In this document: one piece after another, positions 51,216 through 59,218 of the stretch
Layout of the letters: each line of letters opens with the position of its first letter
Position numbering within the stretch: the first letter of the stretch is position 1
Assembly: GCA_018660265.1 (NCBI GenBank)
Contig: JABJKS010000065.1
Location: forward strand, 1-64,000
Direction: 5' to 3'
Origin: Rhodospirillaceae bacterium
Lineage (GTDB): Bacteria > Pseudomonadota > Alphaproteobacteria > GCA-2731375
Length of the DNA stretch: 64,000 bases
Notes under the pieces: generated by a model
Told to the model about the DNA's origin: nothing
Seen by the model: only the letters and a program-made list of their open reading frames with translations
The model's database searches: none
Made by a program: the position numbers and the translations under genes

Positions 51216-52085
51216 TTAAAAATCGTAAAGCCGGGTCGGGTTATCGACCATGATTTTTTGCCGCACGGCTTTGTCCCCCGTCCAGGCGAGGAGGCGGTTG
51301 AACAGATCGCCATCATCGGGCATGGGGCTTGTTTGCAGATGCGGGTGCGGCCAGTCACTGCCCCAGACCAGTTGGTCGGGGGCCGCGGTGATCAGAGCCT
51401 CGGCGAATTTGTCAGCCAAAGGCCATGGCGCACCGCTGTCATCGACCCGGTAGGCACCGGAGATTTTTACCCAGGCGCGTCCACCGCCCAATAGGTCAAG
51501 CAAGGCGCGGAAGGCCGGTTGATCCACGCCCTTGCCGGGATCGGGCTGGCCCAGATGGTCGAATACCAGATCCACCGGCATTTTCTTAAAACGCGGCAAC
51601 AGATCAATCAGAGTTTGATGGTCGATGAAGCATTGAATATGCCAGCCCAGTTCCGCGATGCGTCTGGCCACGATTTCCAATTCGTCCAGGTCGACGCCAC
51701 CACCCGAATGCAGATTGAAACGGGTGCCGCGAAAGCCCGCGTTATGCAGGCGTTGTAGCTCATCATCCGATACGGTTTGATCCAACACCGCAACGCCCCG
51801 GCCACTGTCCTCCATGGCCTCCACCGCTTCCCGGCTGCAATCGTTGACCGTACCGTAGACGCTGGGTTGAACAATTACGCCGCGCTGAATGCCCAAGGTG
51901 GCCAGCATGGCCTGATAGTTGGCCAATGTTGCCTCGGGCGGGATATAGCCGCGCGCGGGATTGAGGTAATGCGCCCCCGGTGCCGCGAAGACATGGGCGT
52001 GGCAATCAATGGCACCTAGTGGGGCTTGCGCCTCAGGCCGCGTGGTAACGGCGTGGGGGGAGGGGATATCTGGTTCTATGGACAT
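51216..52085 (-). CDS. Amidohydrolase family 2 protein (pyrone-dicarboxylate-lactonase-like)
   Basis: 289 aa. GAIDCHAHVFAAPGAHYL gives the HxH of the TIM-barrel metal site, followed by LATLGIQRGVIVQPSVYG, CFIDHQTLIDLLPRF, LVFDHLGQPD and VWGSDWPHPHL with the Asp. The pattern is that of amidohydrolase family 2, near 2-pyrone-4,6-dicarboxylate lactonase and related enzymes that split lactones or amides. It converges with the dioxygenase gene. Cytoplasmic. Confidence 0.85.
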   Translation of the reverse strand: MSIEPDIPSPHAVTTRPEAQAPLGAIDCHAHVFAAPGAHYLNPARGYIPPEATLANYQAMLATLGIQRGVIVQPSVYGTVNDCSREAVEAMEDSGRGVAVLDQTVSDDELQRLHNAGFRGTRFNLHSGGGVDLDELEIVARRIAELGWHIQCFIDHQTLIDLLPRFKKMPVDLVFDHLGQPDPGKGVDQPAFRALLDLLGGGRAWVKISGAYRVDDSGAPWPLADKFAEALITAAPDQLVWGSDWPHPHLQTSPMPDDGDLFNRLLAWTGDKAVRQKIMVDNPTRLYDF

Positions 52086-52145
52086 GGATGCAGCCTATGC
52101 GCGGACAGGCGCGGTTACAAGGTCGCTCTAATTTGGCCGCGCAGT

Positions 52146-52646
52146 CTAATCCTTACGGAACTGATCCAAGGTGACGACGTTGTCGCCATTTTCAGATTCT
52201 TTGGGCAGGGGTTCTTTTTCGGGCGCTGGATCCGGCATCCCAGCCGCTTCATTATGCGAGGCTCCGGCAGTGTCCGTAGTGGCATCGCCGTCCTGTTGTC
52301 CGAACTGCAAGCCGAATTGCACACTGGGATCCAGAAACGAGGTCAAAGCCTGAAACGGTATAAACAGACGTTGCCCCTGACCATTAAAGCTCAAGGTGAT
52401 CTCAAAAGCCTCCTCGCCGACCTCAAGGCCCCAGAATTTATGCTGCACGACAATTGTCATTTCTTCCGGGTATTGGAGGCCCAGGTGGCCGGGTATCTCT
52501 ACGCCTGGATATTGGGTGTTAAAGCCAATATAGAAATGATGCTCTCCCAACAGGCCGTCGGTGGCGGCGCGTTTGAGGGCCATGCGGACAACGCCCCGCA
52601 GGCTGTCTTCGACCATTTGGCCGTATTGCATCAGGTCTTGTGCCAT
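52146..52646 (-). CDS. sspB: SspB-type ClpXP adaptor
   Basis: 166 aa. MVEDSLRGVVRMALKRAA, HHFYIGFNTQYPGVEIP, MTIVVQHKFWGLEV, FEITLSFNGQGQRLFIPF and SFLDPSVQFGLQF are the alphaproteobacterial SspB pattern; a Ser/Pro/Glu tail follows, probably the flexible link to ClpX. SspB binds ssrA-tagged proteins and hands them to ClpXP for degradation. The ssrA gene itself lies just upstream on the same strand, an arrangement that links tag and adaptor. Start at 52646. Confidence 0.88.
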   Translation of the reverse strand: MAQDLMQYGQMVEDSLRGVVRMALKRAATDGLLGEHHFYIGFNTQYPGVEIPGHLGLQYPEEMTIVVQHKFWGLEVGEEAFEITLSFNGQGQRLFIPFQALTSFLDPSVQFGLQFGQQDGDATTDTAGASHNEAAGMPDPAPEKEPLPKESENGDNVVTLDQFRKD

Positions 52647-52699
52647 TCCGGCCTACCTTATGGTTCGTTGTCTTACGCGGACATAACCCCAGCATTCGA

Positions 52700-53040
52700 C
52701 GGGGCGTCCTGAAACGAGTGGGGGGCTTCTGTTGCCCGGTGCCCCCCGAACCGCGCTTGCCTGTTAATTAGGCAGCGAGTACCATTTCATTATCATTGGC
52801 ACTTGTAGAAATGGCCCGATAACGGTGGAGCCATACCGAACGCAAACTTTACCTTTATCACGCGCGTCGATCCTATTTCGCCCCCATCACAAATGCACCT
52901 GCCTTATTCGGGCCCAAATCCGTAAGCTGATTCGAGCCCCGATGCGCTTGTGGTGGAGGCGCCGGGTACCGCCCCCGGGTCCGCTACGTCTATTTCGTAA
53001 AGCGTTTAGCGCCATAGCCGGACAAGCCGGCACCCTGAAT
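52700..53040 (-). ncRNA. ssrA: Circularly permuted two-piece tmRNA
   Basis: Read on the minus strand, the acceptor piece comes first and ends in CGCCTCCACCA (52961-52951). An intervening segment follows, and the coding piece begins at about 52885 with GGGGGCG, which pairs with CGCCTCC of the other piece and leaves the G3-U70 pair expected of an alanine-type acceptor. The tag frame at 52800-52768 reads ANDNEMVLAA and stops with TAA. GAAATAGGATCGACGCG after the acceptor stem is typical. A GC-rich hairpin (about 52750-52720) closes the coding piece. The outer ends are approximate. It rescues stalled ribosomes in trans-translation. Confidence 0.92.
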
Positions 53041-53189
53041 ATAAGCATTTTTGCCCATTTTGAAAGGGCATTAGCCAAATTGCTTGGAATTGATGAGCGG
53101 AAGGTGCTGTGTGATTGGCCCCCACGTCCCAGGACTGTATGTTAGCCCCGTCGCACTTATGGCGGCGTTTCGATAGTTTGGAGAGCCTA

Positions 53190-54128
53190 ATGCCGGTCAG
53201 TGAAGCCCAACAACAGGAAATAGAACAGCTTCGCGGTGCTGCTGTTCCGACATTGCGCGCCACGGTTCCGGCTTTGGAGGAGATGCTGTATCGTCCCCTG
53301 CCGGTGCTGGATCAGGGCTTTGTCCGTGTGATCGACTATATGGGTGATGATGCGGCGGTGGTTCAGGCAGCCCGGGTTTCATATGGCAAGGGCACCCGTA
53401 AGATCAGCGAGGATCGCGGCCTGCTGCGTTACCTCATGCGCCATCGCCATACCACACCGTTTGAGATGTGCGAGATCAAATTTCACGTAAAACTGCCGGT
53501 TTTCGTGGCCCGACAGTGGATCAGGCATCGCACGGCCTCGGTCAATGAATATTCCGCCCGCTATTCCATCCTGAACCGGGAATTCTATATTCCGGCACCC
53601 GATCAATTGTCTGCCCAGTCTCAGGACAACCGCCAGGGTCGCGGCAACGTCCTGCAAGGCGATGAGGCGGTGCGCGTACTATCGATTTTGCGGGAAGACG
53701 CGGCCCGCAATTACGCCGATTATCAGGAAATGTTGAACGAGGACGATGAGGGCAACGTGATTGATCCCGACCGCCAGGGCCTGGCGCGGGAGTTGGCGCG
53801 GATGAACCTGCCGATGAATATTTATACCGAATGGTATTGGAAGTGCGATCTGCATAATCTGTTACATTTCCTATCGTTACGGGCTGATCCTCATGCACAA
53901 TATGAGATACGGGTCTACGCAGATGCCATGATGGAAGCGTTGCGGGCCTGGGTCCCCATTACGGCGGAAGCGTTCGACGATTATCGCATGGGCAGCACCC
54001 ATTTATCCAAGGCGGGCCTGGATGTGGTCCGGCGTTTGTTGGCGGGCGAAAACGTCACGGTAAAAGACAGCGGCCTCGCACCGCGCGAATGGCGGGAGTT
54101 GATGGCCGATCTGGGGCGTGAGGCCTAG
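53190..54128 (+). CDS. thyX: FAD-dependent thymidylate synthase
   Basis: 312 aa from ATG 53190, with GGAG upstream. The ThyX signature [15 protein letters not shown] (RHRxxSxxxxSxR) is complete. [26 protein letters not shown] and the later [20 protein letters not shown] fit as well. It makes dTMP from dUMP with methylenetetrahydrofolate, FAD and NADPH, an alternative to ThyA. It starts divergently from the tmRNA gene, about 150 bp away. Confidence 0.95.
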   Translation: MPVSEAQQQEIEQLRGAAVPTLRATVPALEEMLYRPLPVLDQGFVRVIDYMGDDAAVVQAARVSYGKGTRKISEDRGLLRYLMRHRHTTPFEMCEIKFHVKLPVFVARQWIRHRTASVNEYSARYSILNREFYIPAPDQLSAQSQDNRQGRGNVLQGDEAVRVLSILREDAARNYADYQEMLNEDDEGNVIDPDRQGLARELARMNLPMNIYTEWYWKCDLHNLLHFLSLRADPHAQYEIRVYADAMMEALRAWVPITAEAFDDYRMGSTHLSKAGLDVVRRLLAGENVTVKDSGLAPREWRELMADLGREA

Positions 54129-54168
54129 ACAGTGTGCGGCCCCTTGATCTGAAGGAACGGACGACGAT

Positions 54169-54982
54169 TTGTTTCAGATTACGCTTCTTGGCACAGGCTC
54201 TCCCAGCCCAAATCTAACACGGCACCATCCTGCCGCCCTGGTTGAATGGGGTGTTGGCGGCCACATGCTGGTCGACGCGGGGGACGGCGTCGTTGGTCAA
54301 TTGCTGGCAGCCGGTAAGAGCCTGGGGGCGATAGAAAATATTGCCCTGACCCATATGCATTGGGATCATATCCTCGGCTATCCCGCTCTGGTCTGGGGTG
54401 GCTGGAGTGCCGGGCGAAACCGGATGGACGTAACAGGGCCCGTGGGCACGGGCGATATGCATCACCAATTGGTCGAAAATTACTATCGGGAGCAGGCGGA
54501 ATGGGCCATCGATCTGGGCTTTTCCAGGCCTGGATTCGATGCCATTGCCGTGCGGGATGTGCCTGTTGGCTGGTCCGAGATGCTAGACGGTTGCTTGCTT
54601 GAGGCCGGACCAGTGCATCATCCGCCCATGGACGCCCTGGCTTTTAAATTTACCTATCAAGGCCATAATCTGGTGGTAACGGGCGATACGGGCGCGCTGC
54701 GATGAATTGGTGCAATTCGTCCAGGATGTGGATGTTCTTGTTATCGATGCCTGTGCGGTCACGCCGGGGGACGATTTAGCTCCGGCGCGGCGCAAGATTA
54801 TCCAACGGCTGCATGAATTCCATGCCAGCCCGCAGGATTGCGTCGATATTGCCGCCGCAGCCAACGTGGGGAAGGTGGTGTTGACCCACCACCTTCCCGG
54901 TGTCATGCCCGAAGTCGATGCCTCCGCCTATTCAGGCGAGGTCATCATCGGTAATGATCTTGACGTTATCGATGTGATTTAA
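54169..54982 (+). pseudogene. Metallo-beta-lactamase-fold (RNase Z-like) gene with a frameshift
   Basis: Two frames carry one protein. The first (54169-54705) starts FQITLLGTGSPSPNLTRHHP and contains the metal motif LTHMHWDHILGYPALVW, GPVHHPP and LVVTGDTGAL. The second (from about 54697 to 54982) carries the rest: DELVQFVQDVDVLVIDACAV and VVLTHHLPGVMP with the last His. One base inserted or lost near GGGCGCGCTGCGATG breaks the frame. Family: ribonuclease Z/phosphodiesterase-like. Starts with TTG. A sequencing error would have the same look. Confidence 0.7.
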
Positions 54983-56148
54983 CCCTGCCAGCCGATGGCT
55001 TTTTCTTCCATCAGGTTAGCGATTTCACTATCACTCATCCCCCAGGACGACAGACCAGCTGCGGTATCGGCACCGTATTCGGGCGGCGGTGAGGATATGG
55101 ATGATGGCGTGCGCGAAAAACGCGGTGCGGGCGCGGGCTGTTTGACGCCGTCCACCTCAACAAAGCTGCCCCGTGATTTGGCGTGGGGATGATCGAACGC
55201 CTCGTCAAAAGTTAGCACGGGGGCAAAACAGATATCCGTGCCTTCCATGATATCGCACCATTCGTCGCGGGATTTCTGGGCGAACAAGCCTTCGAACTTC
55301 GCCGACATATCGGGCCATGTGGGGCGGTCCATTTGCGCCGGCAGGTCGGCAGGGTTCAGGCCCAGCTTGTCCAGCAGGATGGCGTAGAACTTCGCCTCAA
55401 TTGAGGCGATGGAGACAAATTTGCCGTCGGATGTTTTATAACAACGATAAAAATGCGCCCCACCGTCCAGGGTGTTTGAATTCCGCTCGTGCGACCATTC
55501 GCCTGCAGCAAGGGTGCCAAAGGCACCTGTGCCCAAATACGCCGAACCTTCCGTCATGGCGGTATCCACCACCTGGCCCTGGCCCGACTGCCGCGCCTCG
55601 ATGACGCCGGCCAGGATACCCACGGCCAGGAACATGGCACCACCGCCCATGTCCGCCACTACATTCAGGGGCGGTGTGGGCAAATCTTTCGATCCGATGG
55701 CGTGCAATACGCCGGTCAGGGCCAGATAGTTCAAATCATGGCCGGCGGCTTGATTCAGATCACCGTCCTGGCCCCAGCCGGTCATGCGGCCGTAAACCAA
55801 TTTCGGGTTGCGCGCCAAGCATTCCTCAGGCCCCAGGCCCAGACGCTCGGTCACGCCGGGGCGGAAGGGGTCGATGATGGCATCGGCCTGTTCCACCAGA
55901 CGCAGAACTGTTGCGATGCCGTTGGGGTGCTTCATATCGATGGCGACCGAGGGCCGGCCCCGGCGCAGCAAATCCGTCTTTGTGGTGCGCGGGCTGCCCA
56001 GACCGGAAGGAGCGTTGCGGTCGATGCGCAGAATATCCGCACCCATGTCCGACAGCAAAGAGCTGCACAGGGGACCAGGCCCGATGCCGGCCAGTTCAAT
56101 GATTTTGACGCCTGTCAGGGGGCCGGTTTTTTGACCATTCTTACTCAT
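54979..56148 (-). CDS. Family III CoA-transferase (alpha-methylacyl-CoA racemase-like)
   Basis: 389 aa. VKIIELAGIGPGPLCSSLLSDMGADILRIDR, RRGRPSVAIDMKHPNG, ADAIIDPFRPGVTERLGLGP and the GHDLNYLALTGVLHAIG stretch with the key Asp are those of the AMACR/CaiB branch. Such enzymes epimerise 2-methylacyl-CoAs or transfer CoA. Second CoA-transferase of the family in the window, with only low resemblance to the first. Confidence 0.88.
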   Translation of the reverse strand: MSKNGQKTGPLTGVKIIELAGIGPGPLCSSLLSDMGADILRIDRNAPSGLGSPRTTKTDLLRRGRPSVAIDMKHPNGIATVLRLVEQADAIIDPFRPGVTERLGLGPEECLARNPKLVYGRMTGWGQDGDLNQAAGHDLNYLALTGVLHAIGSKDLPTPPLNVVADMGGGAMFLAVGILAGVIEARQSGQGQVVDTAMTEGSAYLGTGAFGTLAAGEWSHERNSNTLDGGAHFYRCYKTSDGKFVSIASIEAKFYAILLDKLGLNPADLPAQMDRPTWPDMSAKFEGLFAQKSRDEWCDIMEGTDICFAPVLTFDEAFDHPHAKSRGSFVEVDGVKQPAPAPRFSRTPSSISSPPPEYGADTAAGLSSWGMSDSEIANLMEEKAIGWQG

Positions 56149-56248
56149 GATAATTCCTCGTTCATTCTGATATCTGTATTAAGCGGATCACTGTCGGACG
56201 AAGACACGCGCCATTGAGGCACACAGCCTGCGCGGTGCCTGAACGCTC

Positions 56249-57148
56249 TTAAGAATTTTTCCCCGCGGGACCAACCTGTTGTCCCATGGCAGCTTCGTAA
56301 ACTTTTAGGACTGCGGTGACGTTCTCGCCGCCCTGATCCTTGCTGCGTGCCATGCGCATGACGCTATGGACCTGTGGTCCCAGAAACAGGGGCATGTCCA
56401 GCTCATCCGCCAGTTCCAAGGCAAGGCGCATGTCTTTGTAGGCCAGATCAACGGTGAAGGCGGGGGCGAAATCCCGCTCCAGCGCGCTTTTGGCGACGCC
56501 GCGATAGCCCATGGAATTGCCTGAGGCGTTGCGCACAATTTCATTGAGAACGACCGGGTCCATCCCTGCCGCAACGCCCAACATCAGGCCCTCGGCCGCT
56601 GCCGTCATATTAACAAAAGCGATCATATTGTTGACCAGCTTCGCCACACAGCCGCTGCCCAATTCGCCCGTATGGACAATAGTTTTGCCGAATGATTCAA
56701 AGATCGGCATGCAGCTGTCAAAGGCGGATTTATCGCCCCCCACCATGATAGCGATGGTGGCCTTTTCAGCCCCCACAACGCCGCCCGAGACGGGGCCGTC
56801 CAGGGTGGTGATGTCTTTCGCGGCCATCTCGCCGGCGATCTTTTTCATCATCGAGGGTGAATTGGTGGACAGATCAATGTAGATCGTGCCGGCCTTGGCG
56901 TTTGCTATGATGCCGTCCGGGCCCAGGGCAACCGCCTCCACATCTTTGGGCATGGGCAATGATGTCATGACCACATCCGCGCCCGCTGCCGTATTGGCGA
57001 CGGAGCCACCCGCAACACCACCGATTTCAACACAGGCCTGAACCGCGGCCTCTGAGAGATCGTGCACAACGACTTCGTGCCCGCCCTTGATAATATTGCG
57101 GCACATAGGGCCACCCATATGGCCCAACCCGATAAACCCGACTTTCAT
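56249..57148 (-). CDS. 3-hydroxyisobutyrate dehydrogenase-type oxidoreductase
   Basis: About 300 aa. VGFIGLGHMGGPMCRNI is the NAD(P) motif, followed by DLSTNSPSMMKKIAGEM, DGPVSGGVVGAEKATI and the catalytic Lys in GSGCVAKLVNNMI. Relatives include tartronate semialdehyde reductase and 3-hydroxyisobutyrate dehydrogenase. The start at ATG 57148 has AGAAGG at good distance; ATG 57154 is two codons upstream. Followed on the same strand by the CoA-transferase gene, preceded by an HpaI-type aldolase gene, which fits a 2-keto/semialdehyde pathway. Confidence 0.88.
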   Translation of the reverse strand: MKVGFIGLGHMGGPMCRNIIKGGHEVVVHDLSEAAVQACVEIGGVAGGSVANTAAGADVVMTSLPMPKDVEAVALGPDGIIANAKAGTIYIDLSTNSPSMMKKIAGEMAAKDITTLDGPVSGGVVGAEKATIAIMVGGDKSAFDSCMPIFESFGKTIVHTGELGSGCVAKLVNNMIAFVNMTAAAEGLMLGVAAGMDPVVLNEIVRNASGNSMGYRGVAKSALERDFAPAFTVDLAYKDMRLALELADELDMPLFLGPQVHSVMRMARSKDQGGENVTAVLKVYEAAMGQQVGPAGKNS

Positions 57149-57254
57149 GATCATCCTTCTCTATTGGTTGCCACCATTATCTAGGGCAACCGGGGTAATG
57201 ACCATGACGAATTTTACAGAAAGCAGCGTTTTAGCGTTCGCCCGAAAAGGTAAC

Positions 57255-58070
57255 TCAGGCGACATCCACCGTATCACGGGCTTCTGACGCAACCCCGCCG
57301 GCGATTTCGCGCAGGGTGTTGAATTCGTTTTGCAACGCACGTTGGAGGATATTGCCATCCATGGCGTGCAGCACAAAGCGGGCCCCGCGTTCAATGGCCA
57401 TGGTGGAATCCGCGATAGTTTGCTGATGCACCATGACGGGAACATTGACCGCTTCACAGCGTTTGATGATGTCTTCGATCACCGCAATGTACTGGGGGTT
57501 GGTGTAATCGTTGGGAATGCCGAGGGAGGTGGACATATCGTTCGGTCCGATAAAGACACCGTGGATGCCCTTCACTTGCAATATGGCGTCCAGGTTTTCA
57601 TAACCCGGCTCACTCTCGATCCCGATAATCACAAAATTATCTTTATGCCGGCCTTCAAGGTATTCACGGGATGCCTCGGACGGCAGTTTATCTTCACGGA
57701 CGGCACGCAGTAGATATTCGCCCTTCAGGGGATGCCAGTTGGCGGTCGCCACTACAGCTTCGACCTCTGCAACCGTTTCGCAATAAGGCACCAGGATGCC
57801 GGCCGCCCCTGCATCCAGGGCCATGGCCACCCATTCCGCCTTTGGTACGGGGACACGCACTACCGGGGTGATCTCGGCCTGTCGTAACATGGTGCAAAGC
57901 TGTTGGATTTCCGCTCGGTCGCGAGAGCCGTGCTCGGAATCTATAATGGCATAGTCCAGTGTGCTGCCCTTGAGGACCGGGCCAAACCGGGTGGAGGCCA
58001 TTTGCGACAACATGCAGCCAAAGACCCGCCCGCCATCTTTTAAATTTTGCTTCAAGGTGACGGGATCCAT
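57255..58070 (-). CDS. HpcH/HpaI aldolase family protein
   Basis: 271 aa. GGRVFGCMLSQMASTRFG, the GSTLDYAIIDSEHGSRDRAEIQ stretch, VRVPVPKAEWVAMALDAGAAGILVPY and IHGVFIGPNDMSTSLG are class II pyruvate aldolase motifs (Glu and Asp metal ligands, Arg, His). Family members split 2-keto-3-deoxy or 4-hydroxy-2-keto acids to pyruvate and an aldehyde. Together with the reductase 100 bp downstream (tartronate semialdehyde type) this suggests sugar-acid or aromatic breakdown. Confidence 0.88.
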   Translation of the reverse strand: MDPVTLKQNLKDGGRVFGCMLSQMASTRFGPVLKGSTLDYAIIDSEHGSRDRAEIQQLCTMLRQAEITPVVRVPVPKAEWVAMALDAGAAGILVPYCETVAEVEAVVATANWHPLKGEYLLRAVREDKLPSEASREYLEGRHKDNFVIIGIESEPGYENLDAILQVKGIHGVFIGPNDMSTSLGIPNDYTNPQYIAVIEDIIKRCEAVNVPVMVHQQTIADSTMAIERGARFVLHAMDGNILQRALQNEFNTLREIAGGVASEARDTVDVA

Positions 58071-58096
58071 GGCGTTTTTCCTCGTTATCTCTATTA

Positions 58097-58164
58097 ATTA
58101 CGGGGACACAATACTTATATCCACATTCCAGCTTCAGGGGATATAAGTATTGTGTCCCCGTAAT
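58097..58164. repeat. 68-bp palindromic element with 26-bp perfect arms
   Basis: The left arm at 58097-58122 (starting ATTACGGGGACACAATACTT and ending TATCC) is the exact inverse complement of 58139-58164; a 16-nt loop lies between. It lies between the aldolase and the DOPA-dioxygenase-like gene. The loop and right arm contain ATTCCAGCTTCAGGGG (58125-58140), repeated at 58189-58204 inside the end of the next gene. GGGGACACAATACTT-like words are known from repeats linked to Y1-type transposases (REP/RAYT kind); that link is a memory-based guess. It could form a strong hairpin and act as a terminator on either strand. Confidence 0.85.
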
Positions 58165-58168
58165 AGGA

Positions 58169-58516
58169 TTACTTTTTGTTTTCGAATAATTCCAGCTTCA
58201 GGGGCAGCATTTCGCCCATCCAGATGGGCCAGTCGCGATGATCTTCCAGATCCAACGATGTGTTGGGATGCAGGAAAACCGTCAGGCCCCGCCGGTTTTG
58301 CATCAGCCACGGGACCAATGCACTGAAGACATCGTTACCAAATTTTACCTGATAGCTCCATCGTGGATGGGGGCCCACTTCCTTTTCGTGGAAGCGCCCC
58401 ATCTCGATGTCAAATTTGGCTTCGATCTCTTCGCGCACAGCCCAGGCCACATCCCGACTATCCGCGTCAAAATAGACATGAGCGTGATAGTCCTGGATGG
58501 GTTCCGGTGTCGTCAT
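58169..58516 (-). CDS. DOPA 4,5-dioxygenase-family protein
   Basis: 115 aa, the usual length of this small family. IQDYHAHVYFDADSRDVAW, MGRFHEKEVGPHPRWSYQV and GLTVFLHPNTSLDLEDH contain the conserved His residues that probably bind iron. Some members cleave aromatic diols, many have no known substrate. 2 bp downstream of the glutaredoxin stop. Its last codons are partly repeated in the palindromic element. Confidence 0.85.
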   Translation of the reverse strand: MTTPEPIQDYHAHVYFDADSRDVAWAVREEIEAKFDIEMGRFHEKEVGPHPRWSYQVKFGNDVFSALVPWLMQNRRGLTVFLHPNTSLDLEDHRDWPIWMGEMLPLKLELFENKK

Positions 58517-58518
58517 AA

Positions 58519-58857
58519 CTAGGCTGCTTCGGATTCGATGCCCTTCGCCTTGAAGGTTTCCTGCAGCTCACCCGCCTCATACATTTCGCGGATAATGTCA
58601 CAGCCGCCAATGAACTCACCCTTAACGTAAAGTTGCGGGATAGTCGGCCAGCTGGAGAATTCCTTGATGCCGTTGCGAATGCCATCATCGGCCAGGACAT
58701 CAATGCCCTTGAACTTGACGCCAACATGGCTCAACACCTGCACCACCATGGAGGAAAAACCGCATTGCGGAAAGACTGGCGTGCCCTTCATGAACAAAAC
58801 CACGTCGTTGCTGTCGAGCTCCCCTTGGATTTGGTCGAATACTGGATTGTCACTCAT
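58519..58857 (-). CDS. grxD: Monothiol glutaredoxin (Grx4/GrxD type)
   Basis: 112 aa from ATG 58857. Thioredoxin-fold protein with the CGFS active site in PQCGFSSMVVQVL, and the GTPVFPQ and WPTIPQLYVKGEFIGGCDI signatures. It binds and passes on a [2Fe-2S] cluster using glutathione, often together with BolA, whose gene lies 97 bp upstream on the same strand. Confidence 0.93.
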   Translation of the reverse strand: MSDNPVFDQIQGELDSNDVVLFMKGTPVFPQCGFSSMVVQVLSHVGVKFKGIDVLADDGIRNGIKEFSSWPTIPQLYVKGEFIGGCDIIREMYEAGELQETFKAKGIESEAA

Positions 58858-58925
58858 TTTCAAGCTTCCTTCGGTTTGGGCGGCACCCCACGGCCACCAC
58901 TTTAATTTCATAGTATAAATGCCTT

Positions 58926-58953
58926 AACTTATCCGCACCAACTTATCCGCACC
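58926..58953. repeat. Perfect 14-bp tandem duplication
   Basis: AACTTATCCGCACC twice (58926-58939 and 58940-58953), directly after the bolA stop codon (58954-58956 on the minus strand) and before the grxD start. Confidence 0.95.
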
Positions 58954-59196
58954 TTAATTTTCAGATCCCGGTATAGCCGTTTGCAAGGCCAGGGCATGTA
59001 ATTGCCCGCCCATGCGCCCTTGCAGGGCCTGATAGACCATCTGATGCTGTTGCACCCTTGATTTGCCCTCGAACGCGGCCGAGACGACAAGGGCGGCATA
59101 ATGGTCGCCGTCGCCGCGCAGGTCCTCAATAGTGACCTTGGCATCAGTGATACCCTCTTTGATCAATTGTTCAATCTCTGTGGCGTCCATGGCCAT
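58954..59196 (-). CDS. bolA: BolA-family protein
   Basis: 80 aa. IKEGITDAKVTIEDLRGDGDHYAALVVSAAF, GKSRVQQHQMVYQALQGRMGG and LHALALQT are BolA hallmarks; the invariant His in LHAL is present. BolA proteins pair with monothiol glutaredoxins to coordinate or sense iron-sulfur clusters, and grxD follows here. GGAGAG upstream of ATG 59196 fixes the start. Transcribed after purL on the same strand, 22 bp away. Confidence 0.92.
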   Translation of the reverse strand: MAMDATEIEQLIKEGITDAKVTIEDLRGDGDHYAALVVSAAFEGKSRVQQHQMVYQALQGRMGGQLHALALQTAIPGSEN

Positions 59197-59218
59197 GGCG
59201 GGTCTCTCCTAATCTATT

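Noticed and set aside
52825-53145. 106-aa open frame on the plus strand
   Set aside because: It lies across the tmRNA gene on the other strand and has basic, low-information sequence; the RNA explains the conservation.
54697-54710. Programmed ribosomal frameshift in the RNase Z-like gene
   Set aside because: No slippery heptamer or strong downstream hairpin was seen; a simple indel is more likely.
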